Positions 42,645 through 51,096 of a stretch of 64,000 nucleotides of DNA are shown here, one piece after another. Source of the DNA: an uncultured Methylotenera sp. Lineage in GTDB: Bacteria; Pseudomonadota; Gammaproteobacteria; Burkholderiales; Methylophilaceae. The notes below the pieces were generated by a model. It saw only the letters and a list, made by a program, of their open reading frames with translations, was not told where the DNA came from and did not search any database. Made by a program: the position numbers and the translations under genes. The stretch's first letter is position 1. Each line of letters starts with the position of its first letter. The DNA lies in contig NZ_CAMLGS010000010.1 of assembly GCF_946479685.1 (NCBI RefSeq), positions 4,998-68,997 of the forward strand, given 5' to 3'.

Positions 42645-44432
42645 ATGATGCGTACACATTACTGCGGCCATTTAAACCGCGAACACATTGGTCAAACTGT
42701 CACATTATGTGGTTGGGCGCATCGTCGCCGTGACCACGGTGGCGTTATTTTTATCGACTTGCGTGACCGTGAAGGTTTGGCGCAAATCGTGATTGACCCG
42801 GATACTAAAGGTGCATTTAGCGTTGCGGAAACTGTGCGTAGCGAGTTTGTGCTGAAAGTGGTGTGTAAAGTGCGCGCGCGTCCAGAAGGCACGGTTAACC
42901 CTAACCTGCCAACGGGTGAAGTAGAAATGTTAGCGACTGAGATCGAGGTGTTAAACCCATCTCTCACGCCACCGTTCATGCTAGATGATGAAAACCTGAC
43001 TGAAACTGTGCGTTTGGAGCACCGTTATATTGACCTGCGTCGTCCTACCATGCAGAAAAATATGATGCTGCGTTACCGCGTGGCTAAAACCCTGCGTGAC
43101 TACTTGGATGTAAATGGCTTTATTGAGGTAGAAACGCCAATGCTGACACGTAGCACACCAGAAGGTGCGCGTGACTACCTGGTGCCTAGCCGTGTGCATC
43201 ATGGTCAGTTCTTTGCATTGCCGCAATCCCCGCAATTGTTTAAACAATTGTTGATGGTGTCAGGCTTTGACCGCTACTTCCAAATCACCAAATGTTTCCG
43301 CGACGAAGACTTGCGCGCTGACCGTCAGCCAGAATTCACGCAAGTGGATATCGAAACATCGTTTATGGAAGAAAACGATATTATGGATTTGGTGGAAGAA
43401 ATGATCCGCCAAATGCTGAAAAATGTTCAGAACGTGGACTTGCCAGCTAAATTCCCACGCATGCCATTTGCTGAGGCCATGAATCGCTACGGTTCAGACA
43501 AGCCAGATATGCGTGTGACCTTAGAAATCACCGAGCTTTCAGATGTGATGAAAGACGTGGACTTTAAAGTGTTCGCCGGTGCTGCCAATATGGCAGGTGG
43601 CCGTGTAGCAGCCTTACGCGTGCCTAACGGCGCGGCAATCAGCCGTTCAGAAATCGATGCTTACACTGAGTTTGTGAAGATTTATGGCGCTAAAGGTTTG
43701 GCGTACATCAAAATCAACGATATCACTAAACTAAACGAAGAAGGCCTGCAAAGCCCTATCGTGAAAAACATTCACGAAACCGCATTGAAAGCCATTATCG
43801 AGCGCACAGGCGCACAAAATGGCGACATCGTGTTCTTCGGTGCTGATAAATTGAAAGTGGTGAACGAAGCTTTAGGTGCGTTGCGCCTAAAAGTAGGTCA
43901 CGATAAAGGCCATGTGGATGGCCGCGCTTGGGCGCCATTGTGGGTGGTGGACTTCCCGATGTTCGAGCATGATGAAGAAAACGACCGCTGGGTGGCACTA
44001 CACCATCCGTTCACGGCGCCAAAAGATGGTCACGAAGACCTGCTGGTTTCTAACCCGGGCGCATGTTTATCTAAAGCCTACGACATGGTGTTAAACGGCT
44101 GGGAAGTGGGTGGCGGTTCTGTACGTATCCATAAACAAGACGTGCAGTCTAAAGTATTTGATGCGCTGAAAATCAGCCGTGAAGAAGCGCAAGAAAAGTT
44201 TGGCTTCTTGCTAGACGCATTGCAATACGGCGCGCCTCCACACGGTGGTTTGGCGTTCGGTTTAGACCGTTTGGTAACATTGATGGCTGGTGCCGAGTCT
44301 ATCCGTGACGTGATTGCGTTCCCTAAAACACAACGTGCACAGTGCTTGATGACCAACGCACCGAACGAAGTGGATGAGAAGCAATTACGTGAGTTACACA
44401 TTCGCGTCCGTTCACAAAATCCAGCAGCGTAA
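42645..44432 (+). CDS. aspS: Aspartate--tRNA ligase
   Basis: A 595-residue class II synthetase. It has the N-terminal OB anticodon-binding fold (MRTHYCGHL to EIEVLNPS), motif 2 [30 protein letters not shown], the bacterial GAD insertion domain (about 290-430) and motif 3 [15 protein letters not shown]. It charges tRNA-Asp (and probably tRNA-Asn in organisms lacking AsnRS). The start may be the first or second of two adjacent ATGs. The stop codon lies at the left end of the hairpin element that follows. Confidence 0.95.
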   Translation: MMRTHYCGHLNREHIGQTVTLCGWAHRRRDHGGVIFIDLRDREGLAQIVIDPDTKGAFSVAETVRSEFVLKVVCKVRARPEGTVNPNLPTGEVEMLATEIEVLNPSLTPPFMLDDENLTETVRLEHRYIDLRRPTMQKNMMLRYRVAKTLRDYLDVNGFIEVETPMLTRSTPEGARDYLVPSRVHHGQFFALPQSPQLFKQLLMVSGFDRYFQITKCFRDEDLRADRQPEFTQVDIETSFMEENDIMDLVEEMIRQMLKNVQNVDLPAKFPRMPFAEAMNRYGSDKPDMRVTLEITELSDVMKDVDFKVFAGAANMAGGRVAALRVPNGAAISRSEIDAYTEFVKIYGAKGLAYIKINDITKLNEEGLQSPIVKNIHETALKAIIERTGAQNGDIVFFGADKLKVVNEALGALRLKVGHDKGHVDGRAWAPLWVVDFPMFEHDEENDRWVALHHPFTAPKDGHEDLLVSNPGACLSKAYDMVLNGWEVGGGSVRIHKQDVQSKVFDALKISREEAQEKFGFLLDALQYGAPPHGGLAFGLDRLVTLMAGAESIRDVIAFPKTQRAQCLMTNAPNEVDEKQLRELHIRVRSQNPAA

Positions 44433-44534
44433 AATGCATTTCACTTCACGATAACGTTGTTACATCCGCTTGCCGTACTACTCGTACTGTCTACGCGGAT
44501 GTGCCTAGTTCTCGTATCGTGAATCGCATTTTTA
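44431..44534. repeat. Nested hairpin element after aspS
   Basis: About 100 bp of nested inverted repeats: AAATGC (44432-44437) / GCATTT (44526-44531), TTCACGAT (44445-44452) / ATCGTGAA (44516-44523), ACATCCGC (44462-44469) / GCGGATGT (44494-44501), and a GTAC/GTAC core (TGCCGTACTACTCGTACTGT). It starts in the aspS stop codon. It looks like a palindromic intergenic repeat of the REP/BIME-like kind and may end or stabilise the aspS mRNA. Confidence 0.7.
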
Positions 44535-44600
44535 GCGCGAATTGCATTTTATAGAGTGAGTCTTTTTTATTTAGAGGCGACGTCAATTCACTAAATCAAG

Positions 44601-44626
44601 TAGGGTGGGCTCAACAACCCACCCTA
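44601..44626. repeat. GC-rich hairpin before apt
   Basis: Perfect 9-bp stem TAGGGTGGG (44601-44609) / CCCACCCTA (44618-44626) with loop CTCAACAA. Sequences like TAGGGTGGG...CCCACCCTA occur as dispersed palindromes in many bacterial genomes. It lies 45 bp before apt. Confidence 0.6.
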
Positions 44627-44671
44627 ACATTTAATTAACGGCAATCTACGTACAATCTGAGTACTGAATTT

Positions 44672-45199
44672 ATGCCCATCAAATCCCTCATCCGTACCAT
44701 CCCCCATTACCCGAAACAAGGTATCCAGTTCCGCGATATCACCACTTTACTGAAAGACCCGGTAGGCTTTCGTATGGTAGTGGATGCGTTTGCTCAGCAT
44801 TATGCTAACCACAAAGTAGAGAAAATCGCAGGTATAGAAGCGCGTGGTTTTATTATTGGCGCAGCGCTGGCGTATAAGCTGGGCGTGGGTTTTGTACCTG
44901 TGCGTAAATCGGGCAAGCTACCGGCGGAAACGATTGGCCATGATTATGCTTTGGAGTACGGTGCGGATCGTGTGGAGATTCATACCGATGCGGTCACGCA
45001 AGGTGAAAAAGTGTTATTGGTCGATGACCTGATTGCGACAGGCGGCACAGCAGAGGCGGCGGTGGCATTACTGCAAAAATTAGGCGCTGATGTTGTGGGT
45101 TGTGCTTTTGTCATTAACTTGCCAGACTTGGGCGGCTCGCAGCGTTTCAGTGATGCAGGTTTAGTGCCTTTCTCACTGTGCGAGTTTGAAGGGGATTAG
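44672..45199 (+). CDS. apt: Adenine phosphoribosyltransferase
   Basis: A 175-residue enzyme that salvages adenine to AMP with PRPP. Motifs are [63 protein letters not shown] and the PRPP-binding [17 protein letters not shown]. Length and sequence are typical. It is single, flanked by palindromic elements upstream. Confidence 0.95.
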   Translation: MPIKSLIRTIPHYPKQGIQFRDITTLLKDPVGFRMVVDAFAQHYANHKVEKIAGIEARGFIIGAALAYKLGVGFVPVRKSGKLPAETIGHDYALEYGADRVEIHTDAVTQGEKVLLVDDLIATGGTAEAAVALLQKLGADVVGCAFVINLPDLGGSQRFSDAGLVPFSLCEFEGD

Positions 45200-45301
45200 T
45201 CCTGTTCATCTGTTAGTGCTAGTTACGCAGCGCAGCAAAAATGTTAAAGTGTGCAGACTAAATATTGCCGAACGCTAATCGGCCTGTTAAGAAACCATAT
45301 T

Positions 45302-45697
45302 ATGCCAGTTACCCAACTTAATCATTACAATCTACGCACGCCTTACGAGACGATGCTAAAGCTCAAGGACTTTTACTGTGATGTGCTCGGCTTAACGGTC
45401 GGGCCACGTGAGGGTTTTACCAGTAGAGGGTTTTGGCTGTATATTGGTGACACGCATGTGCTGCATCTGGCTGAGTATCGGGGTGAAGGCGAGCCGTTAA
45501 CCAACGTGCTAACCACCATTGATCATATCTCATTTACTTGCACCGACCTGCCGGCAATGGAGGCGCATTTGCAAAGCCGAGATATACACTACACCACGCG
45601 GGATTTGCCAGTGTTGAATGTAAAGCAAATCAATTTTAAAGACCCTGTAGGTAACGGCATTGAGTTGTTCTTTTATATGGAACATGAAGCAGTATAA
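45302..45697 (+). CDS. VOC-family (glyoxalase/bleomycin-resistance fold) protein
   Basis: About 131 residues from the ATG at 45302 (the upstream GTG at 45251 gives an unlikely extension). The vicinal-oxygen-chelate repeats are LNHYNLRTPYETMLKLKDFYCDVLGLTVG and IDHISFTCTDLPAMEAHLQSRDIHY, with possible metal ligands H (LNHY), H (LHLAEY), H (DHIS) and E (IELFF). It is probably a small metal-dependent enzyme; the substrate is unknown. Confidence 0.85.
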   Translation: MPVTQLNHYNLRTPYETMLKLKDFYCDVLGLTVGPREGFTSRGFWLYIGDTHVLHLAEYRGEGEPLTNVLTTIDHISFTCTDLPAMEAHLQSRDIHYTTRDLPVLNVKQINFKDPVGNGIELFFYMEHEAV

Positions 45698-45814
45698 GCA
45701 TTGCTAAACCATTGCCGAATGGGGCGGCGTGGTTAGAACTATCTAATCAATCATTGTGTCTTACAGTGGTAAATATGCAGTCGTAAAATCTGGTAATTAT
45801 TGGGAGTGTTTCAT

Positions 45815-46624
45815 ATGAGTATGCTATTTCAATTGCGGATGTTCAAAGTGTTGATGGCTTTAGGTTTGTCTTTAACCTTTATGACCAATGTCTATGCTGA
45901 GGCTGACCCTAAATTGTGGGTTGTGATGAAAGAAGCCTTCTTTGCTAAGCGTGACATGAAAGAAGTCGATTTCATTAAAATTGATGCTCCCAAACGTGCC
46001 GAAAGTGGTGCGCAAGTCCCAGTTACCTACAGCATAGACCGCGCAGCAGCCAATGGTGTAGTTATCAAAAAACTGTATGCTTTTGTTGATGCTAACCCGA
46101 TTCCACTCACTGCCACATACCATCTGACAGATGCGCTAGGCGACTTTCAATTATCAACCCGCATTAGATTTGAAACCGATGCCTATGTGCGCTTAGTGGG
46201 CGAAACCGAAGATGGTCAGCTTTATTTGGCATCACGCGTGATTCGTGCCGCAGGTGGCTGTGGCGGTATGGTGGAAAATAATGAGGCCGAAATTCGCGCT
46301 GCGGCTGGGCGCATTAAAATGAATGTGGAAACGCCAGCTAAGTTTGGCACACCGACCACTGCAACCTTTAACATCAAGCACATTATGCGCACAGGCTTGC
46401 AACGTGATCTGGTTTCTCAAGGTTATGTACCAGCGTTTTATATTAACAAAGTTGATTTTGTGTACGGTGGTAAGCCATTGATGACAGTGGATGTGGGAGT
46501 TGGCACCGCAGAAGATCCATATTTCAAGTTTAATTTCACTCCAGCATCAGCTGGTGCACTTGAGGCTGTGGCAACGGATAATGAAGGTAAAACCTTTAGT
46601 CAGCAGTATGATGTAAAAATATAA
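45815..46624 (+). CDS. Quinoprotein-dehydrogenase-associated SoxYZ-like carrier
   Basis: About 269 residues with a signal peptide (VLMALGLSLTFMTNVYAEA). It fuses SoxY-like (ending at RAAGGCGGM, the carrier cysteine in GGCGG) and SoxZ-like halves (about 170-269), as in the SoxYZ-like carriers found beside PQQ-dependent alcohol dehydrogenases in methylotrophs. The role is a periplasmic carrier of unknown cargo. ATG 45815 has GGGAG 8 nt upstream. No PQQ dehydrogenase or sox gene is nearby here, so it is an orphan. A terminator follows. Confidence 0.85.
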   Translation: MSMLFQLRMFKVLMALGLSLTFMTNVYAEADPKLWVVMKEAFFAKRDMKEVDFIKIDAPKRAESGAQVPVTYSIDRAAANGVVIKKLYAFVDANPIPLTATYHLTDALGDFQLSTRIRFETDAYVRLVGETEDGQLYLASRVIRAAGGCGGMVENNEAEIRAAAGRIKMNVETPAKFGTPTTATFNIKHIMRTGLQRDLVSQGYVPAFYINKVDFVYGGKPLMTVDVGVGTAEDPYFKFNFTPASAGALEAVATDNEGKTFSQQYDVKI

Positions 46625-46651
46625 ATCACAATTTAATGTGGATTTAAGAAG

Positions 46652-46679
46652 TGGCCTCCTATGTGAGGCCATTTTTTTT
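46652..46679 (+). terminator. Intrinsic terminator after SoxYZ-like gene
   Basis: Stem TGGCCTC (46652-46658) / GAGGCCA (46665-46671) followed by eight T residues. Confidence 0.9.
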
Positions 46680-46764
46680 GACCATGATTAAAATGTGGAA
46701 ATTATTTGGCTGAAACCTGTTATGCAATGTTAAAATTAGGCTATTGAAAATTAAGGACTATTTG

Positions 46765-47184
46765 ATGAAAAGCTATCGTAAAGAACTTTGGTTCAACCCA
46801 CCTACTCGTGTTGCGTTTATTCGTATTACCGAGCAAATCCGCGAGTGCCTGCGTGAAAGTGGCGTGCGTGAGGGCTTGGTGCTGGTTAATGCTATGCATA
46901 TTACTGCCAGTGTGTTTATCAACGATGATGAGCGCGGCCTGCACCATGACTACACGCAGTGGCTAGAGAAACTTGCGCCACACGAGCCAGTAAGCAGCTA
47001 TCGCCACAATGATACCGGTGAAGATAACGCCGACGCGCATATGAAGCGCCAAATCATGGGGCGTGAAGTGGTTGTGGCTATCACTAATGGTGATTTGGAT
47101 TTTGGCCCGTGGGAACAGATTTTCTACGGTGAGTTCGACGGCAGACGTAAGAAACGTGTGTTGGTGAAAATTATTGGTGAATAA
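46765..47184 (+). CDS. YjbQ-family protein (UPF0047)
   Basis: About 139 residues. The family segments [77 protein letters not shown] are all present, including the histidines thought to bind metal. YjbQ proteins have weak thiamine-phosphate synthase activity in vitro; the real role is unclear. ATG 46765 has AAGGA 7 nt upstream; the TTG at 46744 is not needed. Confidence 0.88.
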   Translation: MKSYRKELWFNPPTRVAFIRITEQIRECLRESGVREGLVLVNAMHITASVFINDDERGLHHDYTQWLEKLAPHEPVSSYRHNDTGEDNADAHMKRQIMGREVVVAITNGDLDFGPWEQIFYGEFDGRRKKRVLVKIIGE

Positions 47185-47244
47185 AACTAATACAACACCG
47201 TATGGCGATGTTGTATTGATTTTATAGATTGAAGTGAAGTAAGA

Positions 47245-48594
47245 ATGATGAAGATACCTGAATTACTAGCCCCGGCGGGCGATCTAGACCGTATGCGCAC
47301 TGCATTTGATTATGGTGCAGATGCGGTTTATGCAGGTCAGCCGCGCTATAGCTTACGTGCGCGTAATAATGACTTTACGATGGCAAACCTGGAGATTGGC
47401 ATTAAAGAAGCACATGCCCGCGGTAAGAAGTTTTTTGTGGCGAGCAATATCGCACCGCATAACGCAAAGATTAAAACCTATATGGCCGATATGGCACCGG
47501 TGATTGACATGCGCCCTGACGCGCTGATTATGTCTGACCCAGGTTTGATTATGATGGTGCGTGAAAAATGGCCTGAGGTGCCGGTGCATCTTTCTGTGCA
47601 GGCTAATACGGTAAATTATGCCACGGTGAAATTCTGGCAGGCGCTAGGCTTAACGCGCGTGATTTTGTCACGCGAACTATCGCTGGATGAAATCGAGGAT
47701 ATTCGCCAACGCTGCCCGGACATGGAGCTGGAAGTTTTTGTGCACGGCGCTTTATGTATTGCCTACTCTGGGCGTTGCCTACTTTCAGGCTATTTTAATC
47801 AGCGCGACCCAAATCAGGGTACTTGCACTAATAGCTGCCGCTGGGATTATAAAGTGCATGATGCGACAGAAGATGCCGCTGGCGTGATTCGTCTGGATCA
47901 GTTTGACTTTAAAGCCGAGATGGAAAAATCTAGTTTGTCTGGCTGTGGCAGCCTGCCACGCCATCCATTGGCGGATAAGGTCTACCTGATTGAAGAAAAA
48001 GGCCGCCCCGGTGAGTTGTTGCCGATTGAAGAAGACGAGCACGGCACTTACATCATGAACAGTAAAGACCTGCGTGCCATTGAGCATGTAGAGCGCTTGA
48101 TTAAAATGGGCGTGGACTCCCTCAAGATTGAAGGGCGTACTAAATCACGCTATTACGTGGCGCGTACTAGCCAAAACTACCGCAAGGCTATTGATGATGC
48201 GCTGGCTGGCCGCCCGTTTGACTGGAATCTGCTGGGTGATTTGGAAAACTTGGCTAATCGCGGCTACACCGACGGCTTTTATCAGCGTCACCATACTGCA
48301 GAGCACCAAAACTATAAGCAAGGTTACTCTAGCTCTAGCCGCAGCATCTATGTAGGAGATGTGGTGGCTTATGACGCGGCTAAAGGCTTGGCCGATGTAG
48401 AAGCGCGCAATAAATTTGCCGTAGGCGATCGTTTGCAGGTGATTCACCCGACGGGGAATCAAGATATTGTGGTTGAAGCGATGTTCAATAAAAAAGGTGA
48501 GCCGATACAAGAGGCTTCTGGCAGTGGCTACTATGTGAAGTTGCCAATTGTTGCAGGTGACTTAAATAATGCGATGGTAGTGAAATACCTGTAA
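47245..48594 (+). CDS. trhP: tRNA 5-hydroxyuridine synthesis protein TrhP/YegQ (U32 peptidase family)
   Basis: A 449-residue U32 family protein. It opens PELLAPAGDLDRMRTAFDYGADAVYAGQPRYSLRARNNDF and has FVHGALCIAYSGRCLLSGYFNQRDPNQGTCTNSCRW, whose cysteines are the conserved Fe-S-type cluster of the family, then MNSKDLRAIEHVERLIKMGVDSLKIEGRTKSRYYVA. The YegQ-type order identifies TrhP, which with prephenate makes ho5U34 in tRNA. It should be cytoplasmic. Confidence 0.9.
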   Translation: MMKIPELLAPAGDLDRMRTAFDYGADAVYAGQPRYSLRARNNDFTMANLEIGIKEAHARGKKFFVASNIAPHNAKIKTYMADMAPVIDMRPDALIMSDPGLIMMVREKWPEVPVHLSVQANTVNYATVKFWQALGLTRVILSRELSLDEIEDIRQRCPDMELEVFVHGALCIAYSGRCLLSGYFNQRDPNQGTCTNSCRWDYKVHDATEDAAGVIRLDQFDFKAEMEKSSLSGCGSLPRHPLADKVYLIEEKGRPGELLPIEEDEHGTYIMNSKDLRAIEHVERLIKMGVDSLKIEGRTKSRYYVARTSQNYRKAIDDALAGRPFDWNLLGDLENLANRGYTDGFYQRHHTAEHQNYKQGYSSSSRSIYVGDVVAYDAAKGLADVEARNKFAVGDRLQVIHPTGNQDIVVEAMFNKKGEPIQEASGSGYYVKLPIVAGDLNNAMVVKYL

Positions 48595-48610
48595 ATCGGT
48601 AGTGTGAAAT

Positions 48611-48638
48611 AAAAAAGGGAGCAATTGCTCCCTTTTTT
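48611..48638. terminator. Bidirectional intrinsic terminator after trhP
   Basis: GGGAGCAATTGCTCCC (48617-48632), a perfect palindrome, flanked by a run of A on the left and T on the right. Confidence 0.92.
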
Positions 48639-48735
48639 TATTGCTGAAAAGCGAACTGCCTCTTAATTGTGTCAACTTCACAGAGTTGAGTAAAGCGCAT
48701 AAATAATACCTTAGTAATTTAGTCGAAATTAATTG

Positions 48736-48765
48736 TTGACTTATTAAATGAGAATCATTATCATT
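48736..48765 (+). promoter_or_regulatory. Fur-regulated promoter 1
   Basis: TTGACT (48736-48741), 17 bp, TATCAT (48759-48764). A Fur box AATGAGAATCATTATCATT (48747-48765) overlaps the spacer and -10; its core TGAGAAT-C-ATTATCA has one mismatch from the 7-1-7 consensus. Iron-bound Fur should block this promoter. Confidence 0.85.
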
Positions 48766-48792
48766 TAATCAACTTCTGGATTGGAGTAAATC

Positions 48793-48999
48793 ATGAGCAA
48801 GCAATTAGTTATTAGCCAAGCAAAACTCGCCGGCAATGAGGATTGCAAAGTGTTGTACAACAAAGCCAAAGATATTGTGGAGTTGGAAATTGGCGATACC
48901 TCTTTGCGGCTTGAGGCGCGTAATTTTTTTATGATGAATGAAATGATGCGTAAAGCTGTGGCGAAATTAGTGATGCAAACCGAGCTGCATCAGGCTTAA
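48793..48999 (+). CDS. Small iron-regulated protein of unknown function (ELEIG family, member 1)
   Basis: A 68-residue protein not matching any family I know. It has a beta-hairpin-like centre, VELEIGDTSLRLEAR (about 29-43), followed by a Met-rich helix (NFFMMNEMMRKAVAKLVM). The same ELEIG-x-x-SLR pattern and following helix occur in the gene at 50444, so the two are paralogues. It is the first gene behind Fur promoter 1; GGAG is 8 nt upstream of the ATG. A small regulatory or iron-handling role is guessed only from context. Confidence 0.75.
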   Translation: MSKQLVISQAKLAGNEDCKVLYNKAKDIVELEIGDTSLRLEARNFFMMNEMMRKAVAKLVMQTELHQA

Positions 49000-49029
49000 G
49001 CGTTAAACAGAAAACAAGAGAGTAAGAAC

Positions 49030-49329
49030 ATGCAAAAACAAGTTTCAGCATTATCCGCACCAAGTGAGTTGTTTGACCCTGAGTTACCAACGGCTAAAGA
49101 GCTAATGGCGGCAATCTGCTGCGTTGCCACTCAGTATGCACTGAAGCCTACGCAAGAGCTGGCAATACTGGCCAGTGATTTGGCGAAGAAGCTGACAGCG
49201 CCAGAGTATGCAGAAACAAAGCTAATCGAAGATATCGCTGCGCGCTTGGTTAAGCAATGGACGCGCATCGTTAGCGAGTATGGTAGCGACGATAGTTGGA
49301 TGCTGGAAACTCACGGTACTTTGCAGTAG
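49030..49329 (+). CDS. Unknown 99-residue helical protein in the iron operon
   Basis: Not recognised. Mostly helical (ELMAAICCVATQYALKPTQELAILASDLAKKL, then LIEDIAARLVKQWTRIVSEY), with a Cys-Cys pair and an acidic-aromatic tail (SDDSWMLETHG). No signal peptide. It lies 30 bp after the ELEIG protein and 56 bp before the uS4 paralogue, with a weak AGAG ribosome site, so it is read as part of the Fur-controlled transcript. Confidence 0.65.
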   Translation: MQKQVSALSAPSELFDPELPTAKELMAAICCVATQYALKPTQELAILASDLAKKLTAPEYAETKLIEDIAARLVKQWTRIVSEYGSDDSWMLETHGTLQ

Positions 49330-49385
49330 TTCATTGCATTAAATCATTGCAGTAAGTTAATTAATATCAGAGATAAGGAAACAAG

Positions 49386-50003
49386 ATGTCAAGATTTACA
49401 GGCCCTAGATTAAAAGTAATGCGCGCACTAGGCATTGATTTGCCAGGGCTGTCACGTAAAACCATAGAGGCGCGCCCAACACCGCCTGGTCAGCATGGTA
49501 ATAAAGCTTCACGCAAGCGTCGTTCTGACTTTGGGGTGAAGTTGCTTGAGAAGCAAAAAATTCGTTTTAACTATGGCTTAACCGAAACCCAAATGCGCAG
49601 ATTGATTTTAGATGCGCGTAAAGGCAAAGAGCCAACCGGTGAGCGCTTATTGCAATTGCTAGAGCGTCGTATGGATAACGTAGTGTTCCGTGCCGGTTTT
49701 GCACCTACCGTGATTGCTGCACGCCAGTTGGTGAGTCATGGGCATTTAATGTTGAATGGCAAGCCAGCCAATATCCCTTCGATTCGCTTAAATGTGGGTG
49801 ATGAAATCACCATTAAAGCTAAAAGCAAAAATATCCCAATGGTGGTGGAAACGATTAAGCAACCATCGCTAGAGCGTCCGGAGTGGCTGGCTTGGGAGGC
49901 TGATAAGCAGGTAGCCAAAGTGGCGCACTTGCCGGCAATGACGGATGTGCCGTTCCCGGTAGATGTGCAATTGGTAGTTGAGTATTACGCTAACCGCGTA
50001 TAG
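49386..50003 (+). CDS. rpsD: Cysteine-free uS4 ribosomal protein paralogue
   Basis: A 205-residue small-subunit protein S4. It begins MSRFTGPRLKVMRALGIDLP, has RPTPPGQHGNKASRKRRSDFGVKLLEKQKIRFNYGLTETQ and the S4 RNA-binding domain (RRMDNVVFRAGFAPTVIAARQLVSHGHLMLNGKPANIPSIRLNVGD, about 93-140). It has no cysteine anywhere; many S4 proteins have a Cys4 metal site in the first 40 residues. It is away from the ribosomal protein operon and inside a Fur-led unit, so it is probably a second S4 made under iron (or metal) shortage. RBS AAGGA is good. S4 also controls its own synthesis and helps 30S assembly, so a swap could change translation. Confidence 0.88.
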   Translation: MSRFTGPRLKVMRALGIDLPGLSRKTIEARPTPPGQHGNKASRKRRSDFGVKLLEKQKIRFNYGLTETQMRRLILDARKGKEPTGERLLQLLERRMDNVVFRAGFAPTVIAARQLVSHGHLMLNGKPANIPSIRLNVGDEITIKAKSKNIPMVVETIKQPSLERPEWLAWEADKQVAKVAHLPAMTDVPFPVDVQLVVEYYANRV

Positions 50004-50184
50004 CGGCTAGTAACAGAATTTAAGTTGCTTCTAACAGTGGCTTAAATGTAGTAAAGCATGGAAACATGCGTCTCCTTGATCTTAATTGGTCATTTAATGG
50101 TCGCATTAGGTTAAATTTTTTAAGTTTAATTGCTTATGTAAGTCGGCCATCTTTTTAATCGAGCGTATCAATTGGGCGGCCAGC

Positions 50185-50406
50185 ATGAAAATTATTACTA
50201 ATTTAACTTCTAAAGAGCACATGAGTTTTGATATAGCAATCGTCACTGACTCAGAACGTACGCATGAGGACATTAAGATTTCAAGGATTAAGCGATTACA
50301 CAGTGATAAGTTATTTACCAATGTGAAAGAGGTCATGATAGATCACGAAAACGAGACTTACATTTTACGCGTGACCAAGCAAAATAAATTGATACTCACT
50401 AAATAG
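50185..50406 (+). CDS. HemP-like small protein with N-terminal extension
   Basis: A 73-residue protein whose last part, LHSDKLFTNVKEVMIDHENETYILRVTKQNKLILTK, follows the HemP pattern (LF...v.I.H....Y.LR.T...KLILTK). HemP proteins are small, Fur-controlled and help haem or siderophore uptake or regulation. The first 35 residues (FDIAIVTDSERTHEDIKISRIKR) are not found in ordinary HemP. Start may be 50185 or the second ATG at 50221 (AAAGAG just upstream). A GNRA-type hairpin (GCATG-GAAA-CATGC, 50056-50069) lies between uS4 and this gene. Confidence 0.7.
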   Translation: MKIITNLTSKEHMSFDIAIVTDSERTHEDIKISRIKRLHSDKLFTNVKEVMIDHENETYILRVTKQNKLILTK

Positions 50407-50443
50407 GTGCGACATGGACAAAAATAATAAGCAGGAGCAAGCA

Positions 50444-50686
50444 ATGAACAATGAAGAGTCATGCTCGCGTGTTTTGTTATCAAAAAATGAAATAGGCCGA
50501 ATCGTGTTTTGTGAGGGCTGCAGTGTGGCTGAGTTGGAAATTGGCGCCATAAGTTTGCGCATAGAGGGTAGTGCGCTTAACTCGCTAAAAATGCTGCTGG
50601 CAGATGCCGCCACTAGGTTGATGCTATATCAGCAAGAGCAGGCCGCATATAGCAAGCAAACAGCCGTCACGTATAACGTACATTAA
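50444..50686 (+). CDS. Small iron-regulated protein of unknown function (ELEIG family, member 2)
   Basis: About 80 residues. VFCEGCSVAELEIGAISLRIEGSALNSLKMLL (about 20-51) shares ELEIG-x-x-SLR-x-E and the following amphipathic helix with the protein at 48793, but adds a CxxC pair (CEGC) not present there, which could bind metal. I chose ATG 50444 because AGGAG lies 7 nt upstream; the in-frame ATG at 50414 would add ten polar residues. It starts 37 bp after the HemP-like gene. No known family. Confidence 0.7.
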   Translation: MNNEESCSRVLLSKNEIGRIVFCEGCSVAELEIGAISLRIEGSALNSLKMLLADAATRLMLYQQEQAAYSKQTAVTYNVH

Positions 50687-50740
50687 TGTGTTCAGTTAAA
50701 TAAAATCAACAACATAGCGCACGATTGGCCAATAAACTGA

Positions 50741-50771
50741 TTGACAAATCTAAATGATAACAATTATCATT
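50741..50771 (+). promoter_or_regulatory. Fur-regulated promoter 2
   Basis: TTGACA (50741-50746), 18 bp, TATCAT (50765-50770). The Fur box AATGATAACAATTATCATT (50753-50771) covers the spacer and -10; its core TGATAAC-A-ATTATCA has one mismatch from the 7-1-7 consensus. It drives hemP-tonB-exbB-exbD. Confidence 0.87.
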
Positions 50772-50871
50772 GTGCTTTGAGTTTGTTGATGTGTAAGCAT
50801 CTGAAAACTGAACCTAATATTCAAAGATATATATTCAACAATATTGAAGCAAAACTATTGAAGTTAGATGA

Positions 50872-51042
50872 ATGATGCTTAATACCAAGAAAAATACAGC
50901 TAACCCTGCTCAGGCCGCTCCGGTGAAAGAAACCACCAGTGAGGCTTTGTTTGCCGGTGCGCGTGAGTTGGTCATTAAGCATTTTGGTGAGGACTATCGT
51001 TTAAGGCTCACTAATCAGGGTAAGTTGATTTTAACGAAGTAG
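50872..51042 (+). CDS. hemP: Hemin uptake protein HemP family
   Basis: A 56-residue protein. The C-terminal half (ALFAGARELVIKHFGEDYRL, then RLTNQGKLILTK) is the HemP domain; the N-terminal part is a flexible Ala/Pro/Thr tail. HemP-family proteins are Fur-controlled and needed for, or regulate, haem receptor expression in related bacteria. It is the first gene behind Fur promoter 2 and 54 bp before tonB. Two adjacent ATGs; the ribosome site is weak. Confidence 0.85.
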   Translation: MMLNTKKNTANPAQAAPVKETTSEALFAGARELVIKHFGEDYRLRLTNQGKLILTK

Positions 51043-51096
51043 TACCAACCGTCACCAATGGAAATTGGTTTTTTTGCAATAGGATAGGAGGAAGAT

